NCBI GenBank assembly: GCA_003674045.1
Contig: PENC01000002.1
Coordinates: forward strand, 434,001-498,000
Direction: 5' to 3'
Length of the DNA: 64,000 nt
Origin: Streptomyces griseocarneus
GTDB taxonomy: Bacteria; Actinomycetota; Actinomycetes; Streptomycetales; Streptomycetaceae
The notes beneath the pieces were generated by a model. The model did no database searches and had not been told where the DNA came from. It saw only the letters and a list, made by a program, of their open reading frames with translations. A program made the position numbers and the translations under genes. Shown piece after piece: positions 49,696 through 59,891 of the stretch (positions are counted from its first letter, which is position 1; the number at the start of each line of letters is the position of its first letter).

Positions 49696-50682
49696 CTACT
49701 TGCGGAGGAAGTCGGCGATGCCGTCCGCGATTCCCTGGGCAGCCTTTTCACGCCATCCCTCGTCCGTCAGCAGGGCCGCGTCCTGGGGATCGCGCATGTT
49801 GCCGCACTCGATGAACACCTTGGGGATCCTGGAGAGGTTGAGGCCACCGAGGTCGGAGCGGGTGTCCAGGCCGGTGCCGCCGCCGATGTAGTTGGAGGGC
49901 GCGCTCCCGGTCGCCCGGAGGAAGTTGCCCGCGACACGGGCGCCCAGCTCCTTCGAGGGCCCGACGATCGGTCCGGTGTCCGCCGCGCCGCCCTTCACCG
50001 CCGCGGGCAGGATCACATGGAAACCGCGGTCGCCGACGGCCGCGCCGTCCGCGTGCACCGAGACGGCCGCGTCGGCGTGCGCCTCGTTGCCGATCCGGGC
50101 CCGCTCGTCCACGCACGGGCCGTACGGCCGGTCGCCGTCGTGGGTGAGCCGCACCGTGGCGCCCTGCTTCTCCAGCATCCCGCGGATGCGGTGGGCGACG
50201 TCCAGGCTGAACGTCGCCTCCGCGTAGCCGGCGTCCGTGGACGTACCGGTGGTGTCGCACTCCTTGCGGCCCGTGCCGATGTCGACGGAACGGTCGATCT
50301 CGGCGGTGTGCTCGCTGTTGTGGATGTTGTGGCCGGGGTCGATGACGACGACCTTGCCCTTGAGGGGTCCGTCGGGGTGCGGCGCACCGTCGTCGGACCG
50401 GGGCGTGGGCGACGGCTGTTCCGATGAGCGTTCGGGGGAAGGACTCGCCGAGCGCGGGGCGGCGGAGGACGGCGACGACGCGGGCGGGGAGCTCACCGCG
50501 GCGGCAGTGGCGTGCTTGCCGTCACCTCCGGAGTCGCCGCTCACGTCCCACAACAGCCAGCCGAGGAAGCCCGCGGGCACGATCGCCGCCGCGGCGATGA
50601 GGAGCGGGGTGCCGCTCAGGCGCCGGATCACGCGGCCTTCGCCCAGCGGGCGCGGCATGCGGGGAAAACTGCCTTTGGACAC
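49696..50682 (-). CDS. N-acetylmuramoyl-L-alanine amidase
   Basis: This 328-residue protein has an N-terminal membrane anchor (LLIAAAAIVPAGFLGWLLW), a Ser/Pro linker and an Amidase_3 domain (about 110-328). Zinc ligands are His in VVIDPGHNIHN, Glu in GYAEATF, His in SVHADGAA and the catalytic Glu in FIECGNMRD. It cleaves the bond between glycan and peptide in the cell wall from outside the membrane. Confidence 0.93.
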   Translation of the reverse strand: MSKGSFPRMPRPLGEGRVIRRLSGTPLLIAAAAIVPAGFLGWLLWDVSGDSGGDGKHATAAAVSSPPASSPSSAAPRSASPSPERSSEQPSPTPRSDDGAPHPDGPLKGKVVVIDPGHNIHNSEHTAEIDRSVDIGTGRKECDTTGTSTDAGYAEATFSLDVAHRIRGMLEKQGATVRLTHDGDRPYGPCVDERARIGNEAHADAAVSVHADGAAVGDRGFHVILPAAVKGGAADTGPIVGPSKELGARVAGNFLRATGSAPSNYIGGGTGLDTRSDLGGLNLSRIPKVFIECGNMRDPQDAALLTDEGWREKAAQGIADGIADFLRK

Positions 50683-50704
50683 CCCGCGATGCTAACCCGG
50701 ACCC

Positions 50705-51349
50705 TCAGGCCCCAGACCCCGTACGGCGCAGAACGTGCAGGGAGCGCGTTACCGAGACCTCTGTGAACGCGCCGGACTCCAGAGCCCTGCGGTACACGCG
50801 GTACGGTGCCTGCCCGCCGTCCGCCGGGTCGGCGAAGACGTCGTGGATGACGAGCAGCCCGTCGGCCGCGACATGCGGCGCCCAGCCCTCGTAGTCGTTC
50901 GTGGCGTGCTCGTCGGTGTGCCCGCCGTCGATGAACACGAGGGAGAGCGGCTTCCCCCAGACCGCCGCGACCTGCGGGGAGCGCCCGACGACGGCGATGA
51001 CGTGCTCCTCCAGCCCCGCCTTGTGCAGCGTGCGGCGGAACGTCGGCAGCGTGTCCATCCGGCCGACCTCCGGGTCCACGACGGTCGGGTCGTGGTACTC
51101 CCAGCCGGGCTGCTGCTCCTCGCTGCCGCGGTGGTGATCGACCGTCACGACCGCCGTCCCGGCCTCGCGCGCGGCGGCGGCGAGCAGGATCGTGGACCGG
51201 CCGCAGTACGTCCCCACTTCGAGGAGGGGCAGCGTCGGGTGCGTGGCCGTGGCTTCCTCTGCGGCGGCGTACAGGGCGAGCCCTTCGTCCAGGGGCATGA
51301 AGCCTTTCGCCGCCTCGAAGGCGGCGAGTATCTCGGGCTTGGGTGGCAT
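50705..51349 (-). CDS. Class I SAM-dependent methyltransferase (Methyltransf_24 type)
   Basis: The 214 residues start from ATG 51349 with AGGAG upstream. SAM motif LLEVGTYCGRSTILLAAAA and metal/acidic motif LVFIDGGHTDEHA are typical of the O-methyltransferase-like type 24 group. The substrate is unknown. A 500-bp gap rich in repeats lies upstream. Confidence 0.85.
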   Translation of the reverse strand: MPPKPEILAAFEAAKGFMPLDEGLALYAAAEEATATHPTLPLLEVGTYCGRSTILLAAAAREAGTAVVTVDHHRGSEEQQPGWEYHDPTVVDPEVGRMDTLPTFRRTLHKAGLEEHVIAVVGRSPQVAAVWGKPLSLVFIDGGHTDEHATNDYEGWAPHVAADGLLVIHDVFADPADGGQAPYRVYRRALESGAFTEVSVTRSLHVLRRTGSGA

Positions 51350-51459
51350 GGGGGCTCCTGAGCTGCGATGCGGATGGTTGCGGCCATGCTGCCGCATCGA
51401 AGCGGGGCTCCGCCCCCGGACCCCTGCGCCTACCGGGGTGCGTCTTGCGCTCGGCGCGC

Positions 51460-51506
51460 GTCTGCGGCTCCGTCGCGGCTGGTCGCGCAGTTCCCCGCGC
51501 CCCTAA
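51460..51506 (-). repeat. Dispersed intergenic repeat, copy 5
   Basis: GTCTGCGGCTCCGTCGCGGC continues TGGTCGCGCAGTTCCCCGCGCCCCT, the reverse complement of the short form. Confidence 0.7.
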
Positions 51507-51539
51507 AGGGGGCTTCGCCCCCCTGGCCCCGACGATGTC

Positions 51540-51585
51540 TGCGGCCTGGTGGGGGCTGGTCGCGCAGTTCCCCGCGCCCCTGACG
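51540..51585 (-). repeat. Dispersed intergenic repeat, copy 6
   Basis: TGCGGCCTGGTGGGGGCTGG continues TCGCGCAGTTCCCCGCGCCCCT. It is tandem to copy 5 in the same orientation, 33 bp away. Confidence 0.7.
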
Positions 51586-51735
51586 GGGCACGGTCGACAT
51601 CCGGTGGAGGGGGCGGGGCCGGAGGGCGGGTTCTGAAACGACGGTGCATGAATCACAGCACCCCACCCGCATCGGCCGCACGCACCGCGTTTCAGGTTCC
51701 GGCCGGAGGTCCCGCCCCCGGCCCACCAACCACCC

Positions 51736-51779
51736 AGGGGCGCGAGGAACGGCGCGACAAGCCCCCACCGAACCCGCAC
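51736..51779 (+). repeat. Dispersed intergenic repeat, copy 7 (diverged)
   Basis: AGGGGCGCGAGGAACGGCGC continues GACAAGCCCCCACCGAACCCGC, in opposite orientation to copies 5 and 6. Confidence 0.6.
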
Positions 51780-51811
51780 TTGCCCGTCGCGAAGCGGCGC
51801 CGTACAGTCCG

Positions 51812-51832
51812 GACCTGACGCAACGTCAGGTC
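51812..51832. promoter_or_regulatory. Operator-like palindrome before the LLM oxidoreductase
   Basis: GACCTGACG and CGTCAGGTC are perfect 9-bp arms with a CAA spacer, 17 bp before the ATG. The form suits a MerR or TetR-type site. The regulator is not adjacent. Confidence 0.7.
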
Positions 51833-51849
51833 AACCCGAGGGGACGACC

Positions 51850-52860
51850 ATGCGGCTCGGTCTCGCGCTCGGATACTGGGGCCGCGGCCCCGACCCCCGC
51901 CACGTCGCGCTGGTCGCGGAAGCGGAGCGGCTCGGGTACGACTCGGTGTGGACCGCGGAGTCCTGGGGCTCGGACGCCTTCACCCCGCTCACCTGGATCG
52001 CCGCGCACACCCGGCGCATCCGGCTGGGTACGGCGGTGGCGCAGATGGCGGCCCGGTCGCCCACGGCGACCGCGATGCACGCGCTCACGCTCGACCACCT
52101 CTCCGGCGGACGGCTGCTGCTGGGGCTCGGGCTGTCCGGGCCGCAGGTGGTGGAGGGCTGGTACGGGCGGCCGTTCCCGCAGAGCCCGCTGACGGCGACG
52201 CGGGAGTACGTGGACGTGGTCCGGCAGGTGCTGCGACGCCGAGGACCGGTGACCCTGGACGGCCGCTACCACCCGCTCCCGTACGGCGGTCCGGACGCCA
52301 CCGGCCTCGGCAGGGCCCTCAAGTCCGTCACCCACCCGCTCCGCCCGGACCTGCCGGTGCTGCTGGGCGCCGAGGGCCCCCGGAACATCGCCCAGACCGT
52401 GCGCATCGCCGACGGCTGGCTGCCGCTGTACTGGTCACCGATGCGCACGGAAGCGTACGCGGACGCCCTGGCCGAAGCCCGCGAGGACTTCATGGTGGCC
52501 CCGCTCGCGCAGGCGCGCGTCTGTTCCGACGTGGCGGAGGGACTGCGTCCGGTGAAGGCGATGCTCGGCTTCTACGTGGGCGGGATGGGCCACGCGGGGC
52601 GCAACTTCCACGCCGACCTCATGGCCCGGATGGGCTTCGGCGACGCGGCGCGCGAGGTACGGCGGCTGTTCCTCGCGGGGCACCGCGAGGCGGCGGCGGC
52701 CGCCGTACCGGACGACTTCGCCGACGAGATCTCCCTCGTCGGTCCGCGCTCCCGCATCGCGGAGCGCCTCGAGGCGTGGCGCGCGGGCCCGGTCACGGAC
52801 CTGCTCGTCATCGCGCCGGACAGGGAGACGCTCCGCGTCCTCGCGGACCTCAGCACATGA
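51850..52860 (+). CDS. LLM-class F420-dependent oxidoreductase
   Basis: This 336-residue luciferase-like TIM barrel has segments GYDSVWTAESWGSDAFTPL, RIRLGTAVAQMAARSPTATA and LSGGRLLLGLGLSGPQVVEG, characteristic of F420-dependent LLM enzymes. It uses reduced or oxidised F420 to act on an unknown small molecule. The palindrome directly upstream suggests an inducible gene. Confidence 0.92.
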   Translation: MRLGLALGYWGRGPDPRHVALVAEAERLGYDSVWTAESWGSDAFTPLTWIAAHTRRIRLGTAVAQMAARSPTATAMHALTLDHLSGGRLLLGLGLSGPQVVEGWYGRPFPQSPLTATREYVDVVRQVLRRRGPVTLDGRYHPLPYGGPDATGLGRALKSVTHPLRPDLPVLLGAEGPRNIAQTVRIADGWLPLYWSPMRTEAYADALAEAREDFMVAPLAQARVCSDVAEGLRPVKAMLGFYVGGMGHAGRNFHADLMARMGFGDAAREVRRLFLAGHREAAAAAVPDDFADEISLVGPRSRIAERLEAWRAGPVTDLLVIAPDRETLRVLADLST

Positions 52861-52873
52861 CCAACTGCGCGGC

Positions 52874-54280
<1,407 letters not shown>

Positions 54281-54433
54281 CTCTGCCATCTCCTGCGGGA
54301 TTCCGGGGCCTTCCGTTCGCCCGCGCCCACTGTAGATCGGCGGGGAACACGGCAGGACGGCGGACGAGCGTGCCGTGCATCACCGTTCGCGCGGGAACGC
54401 ACCGCGGCCGTGACGAACGGGAAAAAGACCCGG

Positions 54434-54982
54434 TCAGCCCTTCTGGATGTCGGAGTACGAGGGCACCTGGTCGGTGACCGTGGCACCGGCGCTCTTGCCC
54501 GCGTCCTTCACATTGCCGATGACCTTGTCGAAGGCGTTGGCGTCGTTGTCGGTGGCCTCGCCCTTGCGGAACTTGGTGGTCAGGCCCTTGAGCGAGTCGA
54601 TGCCGGAACTGAGCGGGGCGACGGCCTTGGAGAGCGTCGGGTCGCCCTTGGCGTTGTTGATCGCGGCCTTGAACCGGTTGTACGAGAACGTCCCGGCGAG
54701 CCCCGCCTTGATGAGGGCGCTGGTACGGCCGTCGGCGCCCTTCTTGAACGAGCCCTTGCGATAGGGCTTGATGATCCACTGATAGGCCGCACCGGAGGCG
54801 AGCCCGGCGTTGGCGACGAACCGGGTCTTGGCGAATTTCTGCTTCTCCACCGAATTCGTGGGCGTGGGCCCGCCGGTCTCGCTCGCCTTCGACTTCTTCC
54901 CACCGCCGCATCCCGTACCGACGAGGAGCAGCCCGCAGACGAGGGGCACGGCGATGACGGCACGAACGGCGCGGCGCTGCAC
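54434..54982 (-). CDS. Lipoprotein of unknown function
   Basis: The 182 residues start from GTG 54982, six bases after GGAGG. The lipobox is LLLVGTGCGGG. The mature part is helical and hydrophilic (FSYNRFKAAINNAKGDPTLS), with no membrane segments. A longer in-frame start at 55048 lacks a ribosome site. No domain is recognised. Confidence 0.8.
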   Translation of the reverse strand: MQRRAVRAVIAVPLVCGLLLVGTGCGGGKKSKASETGGPTPTNSVEKQKFAKTRFVANAGLASGAAYQWIIKPYRKGSFKKGADGRTSALIKAGLAGTFSYNRFKAAINNAKGDPTLSKAVAPLSSGIDSLKGLTTKFRKGEATDNDANAFDKVIGNVKDAGKSAGATVTDQVPSYSDIQKG

Positions 54983-55150
54983 GGCGACCTCCGGTGGATG
55001 CACGGCGTTCCACCCCAAGCCTGCCGCCCGGACCCACGGGTACGCCACTGGGCGCGCCCGTTCGAGGACGGCACCGTCTGGGATTACTCGCCGTCAAGGG
55101 CTTCGCCGTAGGTGACCTCCCTCTCGGCCGCGAGCGCTTCGACCAGTGGA

Positions 55151-55954
55151 TCAGACCCTGGTGAGAGCCCGGTGCTCAACCCATGCTCCGGCGGCGGCGA
55201 TGAGCGCTGCCCGGTGCGGTAGCGGGTCTGCTCTTTCCCTGCTCTCCCAGACCGCATGCAGGGCGCGCGCGAAGGTGTCGACAGCGCCGGGAGAGGCCAC
55301 CCGGTATGCCGGAACCCGTCGGGCGACGGCTTCGGCCTGGTACGGGGTATGCCCTGCGTGGATGAGGCGCGGCACAGTGAATGCGGTGTCGGCCCAGTCC
55401 GGTGCCGGACAGGCGAGCGCCCAGTCGACCAGAACGATCCCGTCGGACGTGGCCAGCATGTTCAACGGCGACATGTCCGTGTGAACGAGTGCCCGGCCCT
55501 CGAGGTCGTACGCGTGGCCGTCCGGGACGAGCGCGCCCCAGCGGGTGTGCAGCGGCTTCTTACGCACCGCCTCGGGCCACGGGACGGCAGACATCGCGGC
55601 GAGCGCGTCGACGAGCGGGGCGAGATCAGCGGAACCGGGCGAGAGATCGGGGTGGCGTCCGTCGACGTACTCGTACCCCACGAGCAGCCACTCACCCGCC
55701 TCCACCTGCCACAGCAGGCGCGGAGCGAGCGGCGCGCGATCCGTCACCCGCGCTTCGGTGCGGTACATCCATGCCGACGGGTCGTCGAGCCGGATGCCCT
55801 TGGCGAACACGCACCCCGAGCCGGTGTGCAGCACGCAGGCGACAGGCGACATCACACCCTTGTCGGCAGTCTCCGACCGCTCGACCGGCCCCGTGTGCGC
55901 CTCGACGGCCTGCCGGGCGGCGAGCGGAAGTTCGTGCCATGGCGTGCGACCCAC
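55151..55954 (-). CDS. APH-fold phosphotransferase
   Basis: The 267 residues start from GTG 55954 with GAGGAGAGG upstream. The catalytic loop is ALVHTDMSPLNMLATS and the metal site VLVDWALACPAPDW. An ATP-site Lys is in GCVFAKGIRLDD. The layout matches the kinase at 21271 (HTD-x-x-P-x-N, VxDW, about 270 residues). It is followed upstream by small genes and an XRE/TPR regulator on the same strand. Substrate unknown. Confidence 0.82.
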   Translation of the reverse strand: MGRTPWHELPLAARQAVEAHTGPVERSETADKGVMSPVACVLHTGSGCVFAKGIRLDDPSAWMYRTEARVTDRAPLAPRLLWQVEAGEWLLVGYEYVDGRHPDLSPGSADLAPLVDALAAMSAVPWPEAVRKKPLHTRWGALVPDGHAYDLEGRALVHTDMSPLNMLATSDGIVLVDWALACPAPDWADTAFTVPRLIHAGHTPYQAEAVARRVPAYRVASPGAVDTFARALHAVWESRERADPLPHRAALIAAAGAWVEHRALTRV

Positions 55955-56037
55955 CGCACCTCTCCTCGTACAGACAGAAGCCGGTCCCCGGCTCGGCCAC
56001 AGCGTGGCACAAGCAGAGGACCGGCGCAGGGGAACTG

Positions 56038-56499
56038 TCAGGCGTGCTTGGGGCTGTTGTGGCAGTTCGCGTGGCACTGCGAGCAGTCGGCGATGTCCAG
56101 CTCGGGCCAGAACTCCATGTCGATCACGAACCCGGCGGCGGTGATGGCGTCCACCGTCCGTGCCCGCAGGGCCTTGCCGCCACCGTGCTCTTCCTTGTCG
56201 AGGAATCCGGGCTGGTGGTGGAGGAACTTCCCGAGCGTCTGCGCGCAGAAGTCCTGATACGCCTTGGTGTGGAGCAGGAAGGCGTGCCAGAAGTCATCCA
56301 CGAGCGGGGACGGACTGAGCGGCACGGGGCTGTGGACCCCAGCGGCGAGGAAAGCGAGCATCTGTCCGATGCCGCGGTGCGCCTGGTCCTCGGTCATGTC
56401 CGGGAACTTGGCGCGCATGTTGGCTGCGAGGGTTGCCCGCAGGTCGGCACTGAGCAGTGTTCGCGCGTCGGTCGCGGAACGTTCCTGAACTACGGTCAC
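56038..56499 (-). CDS. Small protein with WHxxxxH and C-terminal Cys cluster
   Basis: The 153 residues start from GTG 56499 with AAGGAGG upstream. A helical region holds VDDFWHAFLLHTKAYQDFC, reminiscent of the motif in GRDP/DUF1399-like proteins. The C-terminus is DCSQCHANCHNSPKHA, a likely metal site. Its partner is probably the APH-like kinase 83 bp downstream. The function is not recognised. Confidence 0.65.
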   Translation of the reverse strand: MTVVQERSATDARTLLSADLRATLAANMRAKFPDMTEDQAHRGIGQMLAFLAAGVHSPVPLSPSPLVDDFWHAFLLHTKAYQDFCAQTLGKFLHHQPGFLDKEEHGGGKALRARTVDAITAAGFVIDMEFWPELDIADCSQCHANCHNSPKHA

Positions 56500-56590
56500 G
56501 GTCCTTTGCCTCCTTGATTCGGTGGTGCGTAGGACGTGCTTCGTGGTCCCCGCCCCGCCGGGGCGTGTCCAGCCGACCGGGCGGGGAGTT

Positions 56591-56788
56591 CTAGGCCGCC
56601 GGATGGGCGGTGTCAGGGACGGCCAGCGCGGGCCCGGTGTCGCCTTGGTCGTCGAGGCCGTTGCCGACGATGGCGCCGAGGCAGACGAACCCGACGAGCG
56701 TGCCCAGGGCCCACAGCCAGCCCAGGACAAGGCCCAAGGGGTCGGAGCTCCGCGGCGAGCGGGCGGCGTAGGCGTGGCGGGCGCTCAT
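56591..56788 (-). CDS. Small single-span membrane protein
   Basis: The 65 residues contain one hydrophobic helix (GLVLGWLWALGTLVGFVCLG) flanked by a basic N-terminus (SARHAYAARSPRSS). Its start overlaps the end of the next upstream gene by four bases (ATGA). Confidence 0.65.
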   Translation of the reverse strand: MSARHAYAARSPRSSDPLGLVLGWLWALGTLVGFVCLGAIVGNGLDDQGDTGPALAVPDTAHPAA

Positions 56789-57222
56789 GAGGCGCCCTCG
56801 CGGGCCTTCCCGCGCAGCTCGATGATGCGCCCTACCTGGCAGTGGTAGAGCTCCATCTCATCGGGGGTGAGAACGAAGAGTGCATCGCTCGTGCCGCCGT
56901 CTTCGTAGTGAATCCGGACAGGCACGATGCCCTGCTGCGCACGGTGGTCGTAGGCCGCGTCCCGCTTCATGGGCGTGACATGAGTGGCTTGCGCAGGGAC
57001 CGGTCGCAGGGTGGTTCCGTCGGCCGGGGCGGACCACTCGGCGCCATCGCCGGGCGGGCGCAGGTGGTAGGTCGCTGCTCCCTGGCCGGGCAGGGCGACC
57101 ACGACGCCGATCCGTCCATCGCGGGCGGTGTCGTGGGCGAGGTCGCCGAGCCGGGGAAAGAAGGGGGTCGCCGTGCGGAACTCGGCGCCTAAAGCAGGGA
57201 GTTGAGCCGGTCGTCCAGTCAT
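56785..57222 (-). CDS. Conserved hypothetical protein linked to the XRE gene
   Basis: The 145 residues are mainly beta strands (RIGVVVALPGQGAATYHLRP and IVPVRIHYEDGGTSDALFVL) with no membrane or Cys pattern. It lies between the XRE regulator and the small membrane protein in one run of four or five minus-strand genes. No family is recognised. Confidence 0.65.
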   Translation of the reverse strand: MTGRPAQLPALGAEFRTATPFFPRLGDLAHDTARDGRIGVVVALPGQGAATYHLRPPGDGAEWSAPADGTTLRPVPAQATHVTPMKRDAAYDHRAQQGIVPVRIHYEDGGTSDALFVLTPDEMELYHCQVGRIIELRGKAREGAS

Positions 57223-57278
57223 GCCCCTGACGCTAGGAGCGCGTCAGGGGTCGAATATGAATGGGAGGAATGCGACCT

Positions 57279-58508
57279 TCATCCGTCCAGGTGGAAGCGG
57301 TCGGACATGCGCCGCAGCTTCTCGCGCGTTGTAGCTCGCTCGGCGTAGACGATGCTCCGGAGCGTGGCCCGGGCGATGGGGTGGTTGCGCACGAGTTGGG
57401 GAGCGATCCGCTCGGCGGTCTCCAGCTCGGCGAGCGCCTTGTCGCGGTTGCCGTCCCACAGCCACGCACGGGCGAGGTCCATGTGGTGGTGCCCCTGACG
57501 GGAACCGGGGAGCGCAGCGACCAGCTCGGGGCTGGTGCGGCGGTTTATGGCCAGGGCCTTGGCCTGCTCACCCGTCTCGAGGGCGATGCTGATCGCGTGA
57601 ATCTGTACGTTGCCGGGGGAGAACGTGACCGAGTGCCGGTCGTAGACCGGCGGCCCCTGGTAATCGCGCATACGGTCGGCGGCGCTGCGCGCATATCCGA
57701 TGCGGTCCTCGGCTTCGGACGGCCGTCGGCCACGTGCGGCCGATACGGCGGCACGGAGCTGGAGCGAACCCCACATGCGCACGGCGAGCGGGTCGCCGCG
57801 GTCGTAGCCGTCCTGGATGCTGGCAAGGGCCTTGTCCGACAGCGCGAGGGAGTCGGCCCAGTCGGCAGTCGCCCACATGTCCCATACCCGCATCCAGTCG
57901 GCGAGGGAGGGCATCACGGGGTCGCCGGACAGGCGGGCGGACCATACGGCGCGCTCGGCAGCCATGGCGATCAGCTCAGGATGCCCAAGGGCATGGGCGG
58001 CGGTGTGAGCGAACTTGCAGGCGACGGCGTAGATCGCGTACGCCTCCTCGCGCTCGTGCCCCGTGGCCACCTCGGCGAGCGCACGGGCCTCGCGCAGCAG
58101 GTCGGGCAAGACGCGCAGGATCGCGACGTTCGCCGCCGTGTCCCGCAGCCGGTGCAGGCGGGTCATCTCCCGCCACAGCTCCCCAGAGGGACGGGGCGTC
58201 CCCTCGAACACTGGCGCGAGGTCGTAGCGGCGCAGCTCGCGCAGGATCGAGGCCGCGGCGACCTGCCACTGATTCTCTGCCGGGCTGCTGTTGTACGGGC
58301 GGCCGATCAGGTCGTTGGGGTGCACGTGCAACTCGGCAGCAAGAAGGTTGAGCAGGCCGACCCGGTCTATCTCGATCTGGCCGCGCTCCATCTTGGACAC
58401 CCACCCCTGCGACTTGCCCAGGGCGGCGGCGAGGTCGGCCTGCGGCATGCCGAGCCGCAGACGGGCCCTGCGTGCGCGGCGGCCGATCTCCTCGGCTTCT
58501 TCCAGCAT
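57279..58508 (-). CDS. XRE-family regulator with helical-repeat C-terminus
   Basis: The 409 residues start from the ATG just after GGGAGGT. An N-terminal HTH (MPQADLAAALGKSQGWVSKM, then ERGQIEI) is followed by a long alpha-helical region (about 90-400) with TPR-like repeats (HHHMDLARAWLWDGNRDKAL, ETAERIAPQLVRNHP). Such proteins sense peptides or intracellular ligands. It is the probable regulator of the run of genes down to the APH kinase. Confidence 0.88.
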   Translation of the reverse strand: MLEEAEEIGRRARRARLRLGMPQADLAAALGKSQGWVSKMERGQIEIDRVGLLNLLAAELHVHPNDLIGRPYNSSPAENQWQVAAASILRELRRYDLAPVFEGTPRPSGELWREMTRLHRLRDTAANVAILRVLPDLLREARALAEVATGHEREEAYAIYAVACKFAHTAAHALGHPELIAMAAERAVWSARLSGDPVMPSLADWMRVWDMWATADWADSLALSDKALASIQDGYDRGDPLAVRMWGSLQLRAAVSAARGRRPSEAEDRIGYARSAADRMRDYQGPPVYDRHSVTFSPGNVQIHAISIALETGEQAKALAINRRTSPELVAALPGSRQGHHHMDLARAWLWDGNRDKALAELETAERIAPQLVRNHPIARATLRSIVYAERATTREKLRRMSDRFHLDG

Positions 58509-58690
58509 CAGCGCACCTCCCACGCTGCGGCGGGGCTGCTGTGCTCAAGCGGTCGGCAGGGCATCGTGGCTCCATCCGTTCGGGCTCGTCCCTCAGAACG
58601 GTACCCATGCCCGTGGCGGGTCACGGAAGCGACGCAGGGCTGGGCCCCACACCGCACCGGGCGTACCCGTTCGAGGACGGGTACGCCCAG

Positions 58691-58766
58691 AATGGGGCGC
58701 GGGGCTGTGCCGATATGCGGCTCCGCCGCGTGGGCGCGACCAGCCACAACGGACCCGCAGTCGCAA
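58691..58766 (+). repeat. Dispersed intergenic repeat, copy 8 (long form)
   Basis: ATGGGGCGCGGGGCTGTGCC leads into GATATGCGGCTCCGCCGCGT and then GGGCGCGACCAGCC. It lies in the 300-bp gap between the XRE gene and the toroid protein gene, which otherwise holds only a CGTACCCGTTCG/CGAGGACGGGTACG inverted repeat near 58660-58685. Confidence 0.7.
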
Positions 58767-58811
58767 ACCGGGCGCAAGAGGCACCCCGCTAGGCACCCCG
58801 GAAAACACCAG

Positions 58812-59891
58812 TCAGCAACAGTTCGGCTCAAGTCCCGTCGGCAACAGCTCTCCACCGAAAACGGCAACCGTCGCCTCATGACCGCCCAGCGCGGCCACGG
58901 CCAGCAGCAAAGACCCGGCGGTCCAAGCGGTCTGCTCCTCCGGCCAGACCGCGTCATCGTCAAAAACGTAACCGGTCCAATAAAGCCCGGAGTCCGCCCG
59001 CAGATGCTGGATCCACTGGAGGATCTCCACGGCCCGGTCGGACTCGCCCATGACCCACAGGGCCATGGCGAGCTCGCAGCTCTCGCCGCCGGTGACCCAG
59101 GGGTTGGGCGAGACACAGCGGACGCCGAGGCCGGGGACGACGAAGCGGTCCCAGCCCTCCTCGATGCGCTCCTTGGCGGCGGGGCCGGTCAGGGCGCCGC
59201 CGAGGACCGGGTAGTACCAGTCCATGGAGTAGCGGTTCTTGTCGAGGAAGCGCTCGGGGTGGCTGCGGATGGCGTGGGCCAGCAGCCCCGCCGCCAGCTC
59301 CCAGTCCGGCTGCGGCTCCTCGCGGTGCTCGGCGATGGCGAGGGCGCAGCGCAGCGCCTGGTGGATGGAGGAGCAGCCGGTGAGGAGGGCGTCGGTGACG
59401 TCCGTGCCGTCCTCGTCCCGCTTCCAGCCGATCTGGCCGCCCGGCTGCTGGAGCCGGAGGACGAACTCCACGGCGGCGAAGACGGTCGGCCACATCCGGT
59501 CGAGGAAGGCGTCGTCGCCGGTGGAGAGGTAGTGGTGCCAGACACCGACGGCCACGTAGGCGACGAAGTTGGTCTCGCGGCTGCGGTCGGTCGGCGCGGC
59601 GGCGTCGCCGTCGGCGTACGCGGCATACCAGGAGCCGTCCGGGTTCTGGTGCTCGGCGAGCCAGCGGTACGCGGCCCCGGCGCGGCCGCGCTCCCCCGCG
59701 GCGTCCAGGGCCATGGCGGCCTCGACGTGGTCCCACGGGTCGAGGTGATGGCCCCGGAACCAGGGTATGGCGCCGTCCTCGCGCTGCTCCGCGGCGATGG
59801 CCTCGACCGTGCGGGCAGCCTGTTCCGCGGTGAGCACACCGGGCAGGACGAGACGTTCGGTGCTGCCGGGACCCCTGCTGAAAGTGGTCAC
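58812..59891 (-). CDS. Alpha/alpha-toroid protein (prenyltransferase/glycosidase-like)
   Basis: This 359-residue protein is a run of helical hairpins (VEAIAAEQREDGAIPWFRGH, WDHVEAAMALDAAG, WLAEHQNPDGSWYAAY) typical of alpha-alpha toroids, annotated either as prenyltransferase/squalene-cyclase-like or six-hairpin glycosidase. No signal peptide is present. Its GTG start abuts the stop of the methyltransferase gene with no gap. With the methyltransferase and GT4 genes it forms a three-gene operon, probably for a glycoconjugate or lipid-linked product. Confidence 0.82.
   Translation of the reverse strand: MTTFSRGPGSTERLVLPGVLTAEQAARTVEAIAAEQREDGAIPWFRGHHLDPWDHVEAAMALDAAGERGRAGAAYRWLAEHQNPDGSWYAAYADGDAAAPTDRSRETNFVAYVAVGVWHHYLSTGDDAFLDRMWPTVFAAVEFVLRLQQPGGQIGWKRDEDGTDVTDALLTGCSSIHQALRCALAIAEHREEPQPDWELAAGLLAHAIRSHPERFLDKNRYSMDWYYPVLGGALTGPAAKERIEEGWDRFVVPGLGVRCVSPNPWVTGGESCELAMALWVMGESDRAVEILQWIQHLRADSGLYWTGYVFDDDAVWPEEQTAWTAGSLLLAVAALGGHEATVAVFGGELLPTGLEPNCC

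Larger units (their letters stand above)
51350..51849. other. Repeat-rich intergenic region
   Basis: No gene is evident. It holds three copies of the dispersed repeat, two of them reverse-oriented (51460-51506 and 51540-51585) and one forward (51736-51779), plus the operator-like palindrome at 51812. This is the densest cluster of the repeat in the window. Confidence 0.75.
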
